Shown piece after piece: positions 1-8,829 of a stretch of 64,000 bases of DNA; the stretch's first letter is position 1; each line of letters begins with the position of its first letter. A program made the translations under genes and the position numbers. This DNA is from Bacteroidaceae bacterium (GTDB lineage Bacteria; Bacteroidota; Bacteroidia; Bacteroidales; Bacteroidaceae). The stretch is taken from assembly GCA_017542145.1 (NCBI GenBank), contig JAFXXQ010000037.1:62001-126000 (forward strand), read 5' to 3'. The notes beneath the pieces were generated by a model, which was given only the letters and a program-made list of their open reading frames with translations, was not told where the DNA came from and searched no databases.

Positions 1-543
1 AATGAGTTGGTGAAAAGAAAGGACGGGAAAGCTTTCGACCGTAAAGATTTCCGTAACAATCCTGAAGCCTACGAAAGTGATTTTATAAAGTATGCTAAGC
101 ACACCGATATCTTTATTCCCTGTCATTTCTGGGATCCTCATGCACCCGTATATCTTGAACAAGAGGATTTTGTAAAGTATCATTTGCCTATTAAGATGAT
201 AGGAGACATTACATGTGATATCTGCGGTAGCGTCAAGTCGACCGTGAGACCCGCTACACATGCAGAGCCTTATTACGACTTCAATCGTGTGATATGTCGT
301 GAAGAGGCTCCCTTCTCTTCGCAAGATAATATCACAGTTATGGCTGTGGATACCTGCCCGAATGCATTGGCTCTCGATGCCAGTGAGTATTTTGGCGACA
401 TGCTTACAGAGTATGTATTCAGACCTTTGCTGAGGGGCGAAGGTGATACATCAGATATCATTAGAAAAGCCACAATTGTTCATAACGGGAAGTTGACAGA
501 GAAGTTCTCATATTTGGAAGGGTTTTCGAAAGGAGAAGAATAA
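1..543 (+). CDS. Saccharopine/alanine dehydrogenase-like protein, C-terminal part (partial at left edge)
   Basis: The frame is open to base 1 (N-E before the first possible start, a TTG at 7), so this is the end of a longer gene and no true start is visible. The segment with 'GDITCDICGSV' followed by 'HAEPYYDFNR' resembles the C-terminal region of the lysine-ketoglutarate reductase/saccharopine dehydrogenase and alanine dehydrogenase family, Rossmann enzymes that join or split an amino acid and a keto acid using NAD(P)H. It precedes a deacetylase gene by 12 bp and opens the visible part of a surface-glycan locus. A role in making an amino-acid-like (opine-type) glycan substituent is an inference. 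The catalytic and NAD-binding parts lie outside the window, so substrate cannot be judged. Confidence 0.6.
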   Translation, partial: NELVKRKDGKAFDRKDFRNNPEAYESDFIKYAKHTDIFIPCHFWDPHAPVYLEQEDFVKYHLPIKMIGDITCDICGSVKSTVRPATHAEPYYDFNRVICREEAPFSSQDNITVMAVDTCPNALALDASEYFGDMLTEYVFRPLLRGEGDTSDIIRKATIVHNGKLTEKFSYLEGFSKGEE

Positions 544-555
544 AAGTTTTCTGTT

Positions 556-1347
556 ATGACAAAAGTGATTCTAAACGCTGATGATTTTGGAAAGAGTTTA
601 TCTCGTAACCGAGCTATCAACGATTCCTTTAAACAGGGCCTTATCTATTCTGCTGGATTAATCGTTACTGGAAAACATCTTCAAAATGCTATCGATTACA
701 TGATGGAGGGTAAATATGTGGAGAGCACTCATCTTCATGTCAATTTATCAGCAAACTTATTACAAGAAGATTCTGAGGACGCTCCACTTACTGATGCGAT
801 GAGGAAAGATCCCTTTTTTTGTAAAGACGGAAAATTCAAAAAATATAAAGGATTGCCACATCGCATTTCTGACATCAGGAAATGGAAGATTGTTTATGAA
901 GAAATAGTGGCTCAGTATAATAAATTTTTCGAAGAAACCCAAGGACGAGGAAATATTGAGCATGTCGATTTTCACTTATGGTATAATTTGACATTTCCTG
1001 TTGCTTTAGCACTTAACTTTTTTACATGGAAATATAAGATAAAATCTGTTCGATATATAGGAATTCACCAAAAGTCCATAAAATTTAAATTATTCCGTTG
1101 GTTAAGTTGGAATCCACGTGTAAAATCTATTCCTGCAACAAACATAGACTATTATCTTTCGAAACGTAGGTCTCTTGCTCAAGAACCTATTATAGAATTA
1201 TATTGCCATCCTAATTATAAAGAAGAGGTGTTCCTTGATGACAGCCCTTCGTATTTAAAGCATGAAAGACAACCTATGCAGAAACAAATACAGATGCTGA
1301 AAGAATTAGATAGCGTTGAATTCATTTCATGGGAAAGTATCAAATAA
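556..1347 (+). CDS. ChbG/HpnK (YdjC-like) carbohydrate deacetylase
   Basis: Predicted metal-dependent deacetylase of 263 aa, the usual family length of about 250-290. The family hydrolyses N-acetyl groups of sugars in the cytoplasm. The N-terminal metal-site signature 'LNADDFG' is at residues 6-12, and a metal-ligand-type histidine pair is seen in 'STHLHVNLS' near residue 59. 'IEHVDFHLW' near residue 134 and 'ELYCHPNY' near residue 215 carry further conserved histidines. It lies 12 bp after the dehydrogenase fragment and abuts the CapA-like gene with no gap (TAA then ATG), so the three are probably co-transcribed. Inference: it deacetylates a glycan precursor made by this locus. Base composition is AT-rich like its neighbours. 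Confidence 0.8.
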   Translation: MTKVILNADDFGKSLSRNRAINDSFKQGLIYSAGLIVTGKHLQNAIDYMMEGKYVESTHLHVNLSANLLQEDSEDAPLTDAMRKDPFFCKDGKFKKYKGLPHRISDIRKWKIVYEEIVAQYNKFFEETQGRGNIEHVDFHLWYNLTFPVALALNFFTWKYKIKSVRYIGIHQKSIKFKLFRWLSWNPRVKSIPATNIDYYLSKRRSLAQEPIIELYCHPNYKEEVFLDDSPSYLKHERQPMQKQIQMLKELDSVEFISWESIK

Positions 1348-2463
1348 ATGAGTAATATTGTCGTTTTTTTTGCCGGAGACTTTTGCTCTAAACCATCCAC
1401 TTCAAAGATTTCCGTATCAGACGAATTGAAAAAACTGATACAATCGTGTGATTTGAGAGTGGTGAATTTTGAGGTACCGTTGAGACCAGAGGCACAATTG
1501 CCACCCCAAAAAAGGGAACGTTTCTTTCAAAATGATGACGCCCCTGCTTTTCTTCAGGAGTTAGGCTTCAACCTTTTTTCACAGGCCAATAACCATGCCT
1601 TTGACTGGGGGGATGAAGGCTTTTTAAAAACAGAGGCGGCTTTGGGCGATGCAGCTTTTGGCGCCGGTACGTACGATGAGGCCTATAGGGTGAAAGTGGT
1701 TGATGTGAAAGGAAAAAAAATAGGCTTTTATGCACTTTCCTTTGCAGCCTATACAGGTGTGTTTGATGACGTCACACACCGTGACGGATTGGGCTGCGCT
1801 TACATCAATGACCTGCGTGTGAATCATGATATAATAGAGGCTAAGAAACATGTGGACTACCTTTTTGTGTTGCCACATGATGGAATTGAATATATTGATA
1901 TACCTACACCAGAGACCATCGCTCGCTATCGAGATTTTATAGACTATGGTGCCGATGGAGTAATTGCTTCCCATCCTCATTGCCCGCAAGGATGGGAGGA
2001 ATACAAAGGCAAGCCAATTTTCTATAGTCTCGGTAATTTCTTTTTTAATAGTAAGGAAGACTATAGTTTTCGAGCTCAGAAGCCCCATTGGTATGAAGGT
2101 CTATGCGTGGTTGCGACTATTACTGAGGGCAACCTTTCTTGGGAAGTGGTGAATACGAGAAATGTGGACAATGTAGGCATTGTAATCGATTACAATGTGG
2201 AACGTAATAATCATAATGAAAAGATATGTCGTTATCTTTATAACAATGAGGAATACAACAAATATTTTCAAAGTGTTTGTAACAAAAAATTAGAAATGAG
2301 TGTTATTGAAAAGTCTGTTTTATTATATTGGTTACAAAAAATTAGAAAGAAGAGTTTTGCAAATGACAATGGATTGGTCTATTTGATGAAAAATGATCAA
2401 AGAAGAAACTTGGTTGTTCGGTCTTTTTCTTCTGTATCTAATATTATTGATAAAAAACAATAG
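1348..2463 (+). CDS. CapA-family metallophosphatase-fold protein
   Basis: The 371-aa protein belongs to the CapA (poly-gamma-glutamate/capsule) branch of the calcineurin-like metallophosphatases. Visible motifs are 'FFAGDF' at the N-terminus, 'VNFEVPL' (the family's NxE block), 'SQANNHAFDWG' (NNH), 'LPHDGIEY' and 'IASHPHCPQGW' (GxHPH-like). 'YSLGNFFF' follows as in family members. No signal peptide is seen. CapA proteins occur in capsule loci, often with ATP-grasp ligases, and the next gene here is an ATP-grasp protein. The start codon follows the upstream stop directly. The exact reaction of CapA proteins is not settled; a role in attaching or processing an amino-acid substituent is inference. 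Confidence 0.8.
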   Translation: MSNIVVFFAGDFCSKPSTSKISVSDELKKLIQSCDLRVVNFEVPLRPEAQLPPQKRERFFQNDDAPAFLQELGFNLFSQANNHAFDWGDEGFLKTEAALGDAAFGAGTYDEAYRVKVVDVKGKKIGFYALSFAAYTGVFDDVTHRDGLGCAYINDLRVNHDIIEAKKHVDYLFVLPHDGIEYIDIPTPETIARYRDFIDYGADGVIASHPHCPQGWEEYKGKPIFYSLGNFFFNSKEDYSFRAQKPHWYEGLCVVATITEGNLSWEVVNTRNVDNVGIVIDYNVERNNHNEKICRYLYNNEEYNKYFQSVCNKKLEMSVIEKSVLLYWLQKIRKKSFANDNGLVYLMKNDQRRNLVVRSFSSVSNIIDKKQ

Positions 2464-2494
2464 TTAAAAATTACAACTTATTAAATAAATCATC

Positions 2495-3625
2495 ATGAAT
2501 TCTAAGATTATTAATTTATATCAAGGTTCAAAAAATAAGTTAACACTTGCTTTGCTTGAAAAGTTTTTCGAGCGAAAGATAAAGCAATCGATGAAATTGT
2601 GTCCCATGAAACCTCTAACAAAAGGTCAACAGTCAGATATTAAGAGTTATTTCAAAAAAAACTTTGGCAGAGAAGTTCCAACTTATTGGCATCAATACAT
2701 GTATTCTAGGAATGGGTTCTATTCGGAAAAATATATCCCAGCTAGCATTTATTATTCAAGTATCATTTGGAGTTTAAACAATTACCAATTCAGTATTCCT
2801 TATGTTGACAAAGGTTTTTATGATACCTTGTTTCCAGATGTCAATAGACCATATACCTTGATAAAAAATGTTAATGGTTTTTATTATGATGATAAAAATG
2901 CTATAACTAAAGAGGAAGCGATTAACAGATGTGCGAATCTTAAAGAAGCAATAATAAAGCCTAGTTTGTTGAGTTGTTGGGGATTTGGTGTACAATTATT
3001 TCATGCGGAAAATGGCTTTATCCCAGAAATGAATATGTCTGTGAGTGATTTGTTTTTGTACTATAAAAAAAGTTTCATTATTCAAAGCAAATTGGGACAG
3101 CACCAAGACCTTTCAAAGCTAAATCCAACCTCTGTTAACACCATTAGAGTATTATCTTACCGAAGTGATAATGAGGTTATCATTCTCTATGCGGTTATTA
3201 GAATTGGAAGAAAGGGAAAGGTCGTTGATAATGAAACAGCAGGTGGAATAAAGGCTGATATTGATTTGTTAACAGGCCGAATCAAGGGGCCTGCATTTGG
3301 AAGTCCGACAGAAAAGAATATGCCCAAAACCGATACAGGAGTGGATTTGGACAATTATTTGGTTCCCTCGTTTCCACAGGTGCTTGATTTCGTTAAAGAC
3401 TTGCATTTTAGACTTCCTTATTTTAGATTGATTGGCTGGGATATTTCAGTTGATACAAATGGTAAGCCAGTAATGATTGAGTGGAATAGGGCTGCTGATT
3501 TAAGTCAAGTTGCTCATGGACCGGCGTTTGGAGATTATACTGAGGAAATATTGGCAAAAGCCCTTCATGAAGGTAATTCTCGCTTTAATATATTAAGTGG
3601 GAGAAATCGTCCTTCTATAGGTTGA
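2495..3625 (+). CDS. Sugar-transfer-associated ATP-grasp protein
   Basis: The 376-aa protein matches the ATP-grasp family found in glycan loci (Pfam 'ATPgrasp_ST'). Seen are 'AIIKPSLLSCWGFGV' (ATP-binding lysine region), the core 'SVNTIRVLSY', 'AGGIKADID' and the C-terminal Mg-binding block 'GWDISVDTNGKPVMIEWN' with D, E and N in the expected places. ATP-grasp enzymes join a carboxylate to an amine, hydroxyl or thiol through an acyl-phosphate. Between a CapA-like gene and LicD genes, it is a good candidate for putting an amino acid or carboxylate on the glycan, which is inferred from context. A 31-bp AT-rich gap separates it from the upstream gene. Confidence 0.75.
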   Translation: MNSKIINLYQGSKNKLTLALLEKFFERKIKQSMKLCPMKPLTKGQQSDIKSYFKKNFGREVPTYWHQYMYSRNGFYSEKYIPASIYYSSIIWSLNNYQFSIPYVDKGFYDTLFPDVNRPYTLIKNVNGFYYDDKNAITKEEAINRCANLKEAIIKPSLLSCWGFGVQLFHAENGFIPEMNMSVSDLFLYYKKSFIIQSKLGQHQDLSKLNPTSVNTIRVLSYRSDNEVIILYAVIRIGRKGKVVDNETAGGIKADIDLLTGRIKGPAFGSPTEKNMPKTDTGVDLDNYLVPSFPQVLDFVKDLHFRLPYFRLIGWDISVDTNGKPVMIEWNRAADLSQVAHGPAFGDYTEEILAKALHEGNSRFNILSGRNRPSIG

Positions 3626-3671
3626 AGTGGTTATCTGTTAATTGAAATGCTTTAAGATACATAAAAAGAAA

Positions 3672-4550
3672 ATGAAAGATTTGCATTTGATAAATGTTGC
3701 AGATTTCTCACCAGAGGAGTTGCGCAAGTGGCAAATGAAATTACTTGAAATATTGGTTTATTTCAGAGATTTCTGTATAGAGCATAATCTGCGTTTCTTT
3801 CTTGCATCTGGAACTTGTCTTGGCGCAGTAAGGCATCATGGTTTTATTCCATGGGATGATGATGTTGATGTGCAGATGCTTCGGGAAGATTATGATAGGT
3901 TACTTCAGATATGGAATAAAGAAGCTGATACATCAAAATATGTCCTTTCAGTGACAAACCGAAAACAATGTTCTCGTTTTCCTATGGCAACCATACGCAG
4001 TATGGATACAACATGTATTTATGATCATAGTATAAATGATGACATTTGCCAAGGGCTTAAAATTGATGTGGAATTTCTTGATGTAGTTCCGAAAGGTAAA
4101 GTTGCTAAAAAGATTCACACGATTTGTGAAGGATTGTTGAGTCTATTTCGTACTCAACGCTTACCTAAGCGTATGCCTCTTTCTTTCAAAATAAAAAGCA
4201 AATTGCTGTTTATTCTTTTTCCAACACGGCGTTTAAAATGGTATGTTTCAGTTTTGTGTGAAAAGGTTGTTACACATTACAATCCTGCTGATCAGGATGA
4301 TATTATTAGATATTCTTTATGCAGGCCCAAATATGCATCGGATTATATGGATGTGAAATGGGTTGATTTTGAAGGATATCAGATGCCAATTCCTATAGGA
4401 TATGATAGGTTTTTGACAATAGGATATGGAGACTATATGAAACTTCCTCCAGAAGATAAACGTAAGCCAGCAACGGCAAATTTGGTTTTTTATGATTTAG
4501 ATCATAGTTATTTAGATTATAAAGGGAAATATTATTGCGTGAATAAGTAG
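3672..4550 (+). CDS. LicD-family phosphotransferase (copy 1)
   Basis: LicD proteins move a phospho-headgroup (phosphocholine in the founding members) from a CDP-activated donor to a sugar. The signature is 'GTCLGAVRHHGFIPWDDDVDVQM', covering the nucleotidyltransferase-like G-x-L-G block and the DDDVD metal site near residues 49-71. The ATG at 3672 is preferred over an upstream TTG at 3642 because it begins the family-like N-terminus and has a purine-rich leader. Length of 292 aa fits. This is the first of three LicD paralogues here (others start at 4598 and 7825); they are diverged enough to suggest different acceptors or headgroups. The downstream gene is another LicD after a 47-bp AT-rich gap. 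Confidence 0.88.
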   Translation: MKDLHLINVADFSPEELRKWQMKLLEILVYFRDFCIEHNLRFFLASGTCLGAVRHHGFIPWDDDVDVQMLREDYDRLLQIWNKEADTSKYVLSVTNRKQCSRFPMATIRSMDTTCIYDHSINDDICQGLKIDVEFLDVVPKGKVAKKIHTICEGLLSLFRTQRLPKRMPLSFKIKSKLLFILFPTRRLKWYVSVLCEKVVTHYNPADQDDIIRYSLCRPKYASDYMDVKWVDFEGYQMPIPIGYDRFLTIGYGDYMKLPPEDKRKPATANLVFYDLDHSYLDYKGKYYCVNK

Positions 4551-4597
4551 GTGAATAAGAATATATAAGTAATTGACACAATCAATTAATAAAGATT

Positions 4598-5389
4598 ATG
4601 GATATTGATAATCAATATGGCGTGTTAGAACAGCAAATGAGTCTTTTAGCTTTCTTTAAAGAGTTTCATTCTTTTTGCCTTAAAAATGATATTAAATATA
4701 GTCTTGACTGGGGAACATTATTGGGCGCTATTCGCGAGAAGGGTTTTATTCCATGGGATGATGACATTGATATTATGGTAGATCGTGCTAATTATAACAA
4801 ATTAGTTAATTGCATTGAAAGCAATGGCAGTTTGTTGTTTAAATTAGTTAACACATTATGGATTAGTAGAGTTAGAGAGGTTAGTGATTACGCCAATAAT
4901 GCTTATCCTCTTACAATTGATATTCTTGTGATGGATAATGCTCCCAATAATAATGTTACAAAGAAATGGCGTTTAATGCTAATTAAGCTGTTACAAGGAA
5001 CTCTTAAGAAAAAACCCAACAATCTCAAACGCCTTAAAGGAGTTGGATTACTCATGCGCGTTCTTTCCATGGTAGTTTATTATTTAGGATTGCCTTTTTC
5101 TCACGCTACTAAGATGCGTTGGTATAATATAATAGCCCAATTGTCGAACAACAGATCAACTAAAGAGATAACTTCCTATTATGAGGAATATAGTTGTTTG
5201 GGTAGATACTATCCCAAGGATATGATGGAAGAAATGGTACTTGTTCCTTTTGAAGATATGGAAGCGTATGTGGTGAAGGATTATCACAATTGTTTGGTTA
5301 CTCAGTTCGGACTAGATTATATGACTCCTATTAAGACTAGGCTTAATCATACAGAAAAACAATTGTTAAAGTCACAATTAAATAATTAG
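4598..5389 (+). CDS. LicD-family phosphotransferase (copy 2)
   Basis: Second LicD-type protein, 263 aa. The motif 'DWGTLLGAIREKGFIPWDDD' followed by 'IDIM' carries the same G-x-L-G and DDDID metal site as copy 1, and 'TIDILVMDN' gives the later D-x-x-x-x-D block, weaker than in copies 1 and 3. The C-terminal half is otherwise unlike copy 1, so this is an old paralogue, not a recent duplication. It lies 28 bp before the aminotransferase/cytidylyltransferase pair, which could supply its CDP-linked donor. No membrane segment of note is seen; LicD proteins act on the cytoplasmic side. Substrate is unknown. Confidence 0.85.
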   Translation: MDIDNQYGVLEQQMSLLAFFKEFHSFCLKNDIKYSLDWGTLLGAIREKGFIPWDDDIDIMVDRANYNKLVNCIESNGSLLFKLVNTLWISRVREVSDYANNAYPLTIDILVMDNAPNNNVTKKWRLMLIKLLQGTLKKKPNNLKRLKGVGLLMRVLSMVVYYLGLPFSHATKMRWYNIIAQLSNNRSTKEITSYYEEYSCLGRYYPKDMMEEMVLVPFEDMEAYVVKDYHNCLVTQFGLDYMTPIKTRLNHTEKQLLKSQLNN

Positions 5390-5417
5390 TTCTCAATTGT
5401 AACATAATAAGATAGAT

Positions 5418-6491
5418 ATGCTTAATTTTACAGTTGGTCCCGTCATGTCAAGCGACGCAGTACGGGCAATTGGTGCCGAGCAGGTTCCATATTTTAGGAC
5501 TCCGGAGTTTTCTGAATTGATGTTTGAGAACGAGCGACTGGTAAAGAAGTTTGTCAAGGCCGAGGAGGATGCTCGCGTGGTGTTTATCACTGGTTCCGGT
5601 ACTGCCTCTATGGAGGCATCGGTGATGAATGTTTTTACGCCGCAGGATAAAATATTGGTGGTGAATGGTGGTAGTTTCGGTGAACGCTTCTGCCAGATCT
5701 GTGAGATTCACGACATACCTTTTACGGAAATACGCCCAGAGTTTGGTCATGACATAACGGCAAAGATGCTGGCACCATATGAAGGACAGGGATATACTGG
5801 TTTTTTGGTGAATCTGGATGAAACATCTACTGGAGTTCTTTATAATATTCAGTTGATAAGTGATTTCTGCAGGCGGAATGACATCTTTTTGGTAGTGGAT
5901 TCCATAAGTTCCTTTCTATGTGACCCGTTCGACATGAAGGCACTTGATGTACAGGTGATGATTACTGGCTCACAGAAGGCATTGGCTTGTCCTCCTGGAA
6001 TATCATTAATAGTTTTGTCTGAGAAGGCTGTGGAGCGGGTGAACGCCAATCATGTGAAGTCACTATATTTCGACTTGAAAGAGGCCCTTAAGAATGGTGA
6101 ACGCGGACAGACTCCTTTTACTTGTGCCGTAGGCATTTTGAGACAGATTAACATGCGGCTTAAAGAGATAGAAACGGCTGGAGGCGTCGAGTTTGAGAAT
6201 AATAAGATTGGTGATTTGGCACAGGATTTCAGAACTAAGATCAAAGGACTTCCTTTCGAAATCGTATCCAATTCACTACCCAATGCAGTTACTCCTTTGC
6301 ATCCAACAACAGCTTCAGCATATGGTATTTTTACCGTTCTGAAAGATGAGTATGGTATTTGGATTTGTCCGAATGGTGGAGAACTGAAAGATAAGGTATT
6401 CCGAGTTGGACATATCGGTGCATTGACAAAAGAAGACAACACCACTTTGGTTAATGCATTCAAGGACTTACAGAAACGAGGAATCATCTGA
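5418..6491 (+). CDS. Class V PLP aminotransferase (AEP-transaminase/alanine-glyoxylate type)
   Basis: Fold-type I aminotransferase of 357 aa, about the usual length. The PLP lysine is K187 in '[11 protein letters not shown]'; D161 in 'VVDSISS' is the usual partner of the PLP ring nitrogen, and '[10 protein letters not shown]' near residue 58 binds the phosphate. This pattern is shared by 2-aminoethylphosphonate:pyruvate transaminases and alanine:glyoxylate/serine transaminases. Its stop overlaps the next gene's start (ATGA at 6491), so the two proteins are almost certainly made together. Inference: it makes a small amino-alcohol or aminophosphonate that the cytidylyltransferase activates with CTP for a LicD enzyme. 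No PEP mutase or phosphonopyruvate decarboxylase is visible, so a phosphonate is not proven. Confidence 0.82.
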   Translation: MLNFTVGPVMSSDAVRAIGAEQVPYFRTPEFSELMFENERLVKKFVKAEEDARVVFITGSGTASMEASVMNVFTPQDKILVVNGGSFGERFCQICEIHDIPFTEIRPEFGHDITAKMLAPYEGQGYTGFLVNLDETSTGVLYNIQLISDFCRRNDIFLVVDSISSFLCDPFDMKALDVQVMITGSQKALACPPGISLIVLSEKAVERVNANHVKSLYFDLKEALKNGERGQTPFTCAVGILRQINMRLKEIETAGGVEFENNKIGDLAQDFRTKIKGLPFEIVSNSLPNAVTPLHPTTASAYGIFTVLKDEYGIWICPNGGELKDKVFRVGHIGALTKEDNTTLVNAFKDLQKRGII

Positions 6492-7819
6492 TGAAAAAAG
6501 TTATTACATACGGTACATACGACCTGCTGCACTACGGGCATATCCGTCTATTGGAGCGTGCCAAGGCTTTGGGTGACTATCTGATTGTGGGCGTGACTGC
6601 CGACGGTTTTGATATGGCACGTGGAAAAATTAATGTCCAGCAGACGCTGATGGAACGTATGGAGGCTGTTAAATCCACAGGCATTGCTGACGAGGTCATT
6701 GTTGAGGAGTACGAAGGCCAAAAAATAGATGATATCATTAGGTATGACGTGGATATCTTTGCCATTGGCTCGGACTGGAAAGGCAAGTTTGATTATCTGA
6801 ACGAATATTGTCAAGTAGTATATCTGGAAAGAACTGCTGGTGTATCTAGTACGGATTTGAGATCTCATGAAAATGCGATTAAAATTGGTATTATTGGTGA
6901 TGAGAATGAACTAAATCTGATAGATAAGTTTGAGCAGGAAAGTCATTTTGTAAACGGTGCTACTATAGAAGGCATTTGTATGCCGAAGACGACGAAGCTG
7001 CCCGAGACTCTTTTAAAGATGCCGATTGTTACAAACGATTACGCTGATCTTATAAATAACGTAGATGCTGTATACGTTATCTCAAGACTAGAGGACCATT
7101 ATGATCGGATTAAACAAGCATTGGAAAATGGAAAGCATGTATTGTGCGAGTCGCCAATGACCAGTTCTTTGAAAGAATGGGAGGATTTATCGGAGCTGGC
7201 CAAGAGTAATGGACTTGTTTTGATGGATGCCATCAGAACAGCATTCTCAATGGCCTATTATCGTATGTTGTTGTTGATTAAAAGTGGACGAATTGGAGAT
7301 GTGGTGTCTGTAGATGCCTCATGTAGCAGCTTGCGTGAAATGCGATTAGAGGCTGTCGGTAGCTTATGTGCATGGGGGCCGAATGCTTTGTTGCCAGTTT
7401 TTCAGATTCTTGGAAAAGAATACAAGAGCAAACAGATACTATCTTTGATTGTTGATGAGCAAAGGAAATATGATGCGTTTACGAAGATCTCGTTCGTCTA
7501 TCCGCATGCCGTTGCTTCTGTTAAGGTCGGCAAAGGTGTAAAGACCGAGGGCGAGTTGGTCGTTTCCGGTACCACGGGCTATATATATGTTCCTGCTCCG
7601 TGGTGGAAGATGGATTATTTTGAGATTAGACGTGAGGATCCCACTCAGAATAAACGTTATTTCTACCAGTTAGATGGAGAGGGCATCCGGTATGAGATTG
7701 TTTCATTTGTCAAAGCAATTAATAAAGGAACGAATACTTTGTATATTGACAAAAACGTTTCTAGAGCGATAGTCAAAGAGATTGAGGATTATAGTAAAGG
7801 ATTATTTATTAAATTATAG
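6491..7819 (+). CDS. Fusion: TagD/GCT-like cytidylyltransferase + Gfo/Idh/MocA-type domain
   Basis: Two-domain protein of 442 aa. Residues 1-125 are a nucleotidyltransferase of the glycerol-3-phosphate/ethanolamine-phosphate cytidylyltransferase type: 'TYGTYDLLHYGHI' with the HxGH box at 14-17, and 'RTAGVSST' at 114-121 for the RTxGxST signature. Residues 130-442 resemble Gfo/Idh/MocA oxidoreductases ('GKHVLCESPM' near 214-223, 'VLMDAIRTAFS', then a family-like beta-sheet domain). The oxidoreductase part is unusual. The nucleotide loop reads 'IGIIGDENE' instead of GxGxxG, and the EKP catalytic lysine is replaced by serine ('ESP'), so it may not be a normal dehydrogenase. Overlap with the aminotransferase gene and nearby LicD genes suggest it makes a CDP-activated headgroup. 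Confidence 0.8.
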   Translation: MKKVITYGTYDLLHYGHIRLLERAKALGDYLIVGVTADGFDMARGKINVQQTLMERMEAVKSTGIADEVIVEEYEGQKIDDIIRYDVDIFAIGSDWKGKFDYLNEYCQVVYLERTAGVSSTDLRSHENAIKIGIIGDENELNLIDKFEQESHFVNGATIEGICMPKTTKLPETLLKMPIVTNDYADLINNVDAVYVISRLEDHYDRIKQALENGKHVLCESPMTSSLKEWEDLSELAKSNGLVLMDAIRTAFSMAYYRMLLLIKSGRIGDVVSVDASCSSLREMRLEAVGSLCAWGPNALLPVFQILGKEYKSKQILSLIVDEQRKYDAFTKISFVYPHAVASVKVGKGVKTEGELVVSGTTGYIYVPAPWWKMDYFEIRREDPTQNKRYFYQLDGEGIRYEIVSFVKAINKGTNTLYIDKNVSRAIVKEIEDYSKGLFIKL

Positions 7820-7824
7820 TATTA

Positions 7825-8646
7825 ATGAAGGAAATGACGCTTCGGGAACTACAATTGTTCTCATTGGAAATAATGAAGGATGTCCATCGGTTCTGCACGG
7901 ATTATCATATAGAATATTCATTGCTTGACGGTTCTTTGATCGGGGCTATTAGGCATAAGGGATTTATACCTTGGGATGATGATATTGATATTGTTTTAAG
8001 AAGACCAGATTACGAGAGGTTTTGCCAAACGTATAAATCTGACAGATTCAAATTGAAATGTCGTGAAAACGACCCTGGTTGTATGGTACCTTTTGCCCGT
8101 GTCTATGATGACCAGAAGACTACTATCAGGACACAGGCTCCTTGGTGCAAAGACGAAGTAGGAGTATGGATAGACGTGGTACCTGCGGATTGCGTGATTG
8201 AGGATGTGGATGCTTTTGAAAAGTATTATAATAAGAGCCGGAAGATATGGTTGAGATCTGGTACATCACGCACAGCCTGCTGCTCTTTCATATGGGATAA
8301 GCCTCTTGTCTATAACCTGAAACTCATGATAAAAAAAATATATTTCTTAAATGGAAAGAGAACAGATTACTATGTAAAAAAGGTCATCAACCGTGCAAAG
8401 GCCATCAAGTGGGGTGATACGAGATTTTGGGGGCAATTAACCACAATGTGCGATAATATCAAGGGACACCATAGAGTTGAGATTTTTACTCATTCAATAT
8501 TAAAGCCTTTTGAGGATACAGAGTTCTTTGTGATGAATGGATATGACGAATATCTGCGTGACAACTATCATGATTACATGCAACTACCTCCTGTTGAGAA
8601 ACGTAGGGCTCATTATTCCGATAGGACGAAGTTTTATTGGAAATGA
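7825..8646 (+). CDS. LicD-family phosphotransferase (copy 3)
   Basis: Third LicD-type protein, 273 aa, starting 5 bp after the fusion gene. The signature is 'DGSLIGAIRHKGFIPWDDD' followed by 'IDIVLRRPDYERF', and 'GVWIDVVPAD' supplies the second acidic block. It ends with the family-like 'YDEYLRDNYHDYMQLPP' region, also seen in copy 1 ('YGDYMKLPP'). Tight spacing behind the aminotransferase and cytidylyltransferase genes makes this the most likely user of their CDP-linked product. It is followed by a region without a full gene that holds a gene remnant. Confidence 0.87.
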   Translation: MKEMTLRELQLFSLEIMKDVHRFCTDYHIEYSLLDGSLIGAIRHKGFIPWDDDIDIVLRRPDYERFCQTYKSDRFKLKCRENDPGCMVPFARVYDDQKTTIRTQAPWCKDEVGVWIDVVPADCVIEDVDAFEKYYNKSRKIWLRSGTSRTACCSFIWDKPLVYNLKLMIKKIYFLNGKRTDYYVKKVINRAKAIKWGDTRFWGQLTTMCDNIKGHHRVEIFTHSILKPFEDTEFFVMNGYDEYLRDNYHDYMQLPPVEKRRAHYSDRTKFYWK

Positions 8647-8649
8647 TAG

Positions 8650-8829
8650 AATAAAGATTGCTTCGATATAGAGAATAAAGAATGGTGTTGTGATGCAGAG
8701 CAGGTTATAAGCATTGGGCATTTACTTAGGGCGCGTTATTTAGATTCATTTAGTATCGTTGAATTGAAGGATTATCAAGTCCTCCCGACGAGTTTGTACA
8801 AAAACATTCGTCGTTGTGCAGAGTATTAA
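8650..8829 (+). pseudogene. Short startless open frame, possible gene remnant
   Basis: After the LicD stop and a TAG, a 59-codon frame runs to TAA at 8827-8829 without any ATG, GTG or TTG near its beginning. It encodes 'GHLLRARYLDSFSIVELKDY' followed by 'QVLPTSLYKN', which has a natural protein-like composition and resembles the tail of a glycosyltransferase or related enzyme, but I cannot name the family. It overlaps the first codons of the next gene. Most likely it is the C-terminal stump of a gene lost by deletion. Confidence 0.35.

Noticed and set aside
5418..7819. Complete 2-aminoethylphosphonate pathway
   Set aside because: The aminotransferase fits, but no PEP mutase or phosphonopyruvate decarboxylase is visible in the window, so a phosphonate cannot be claimed.
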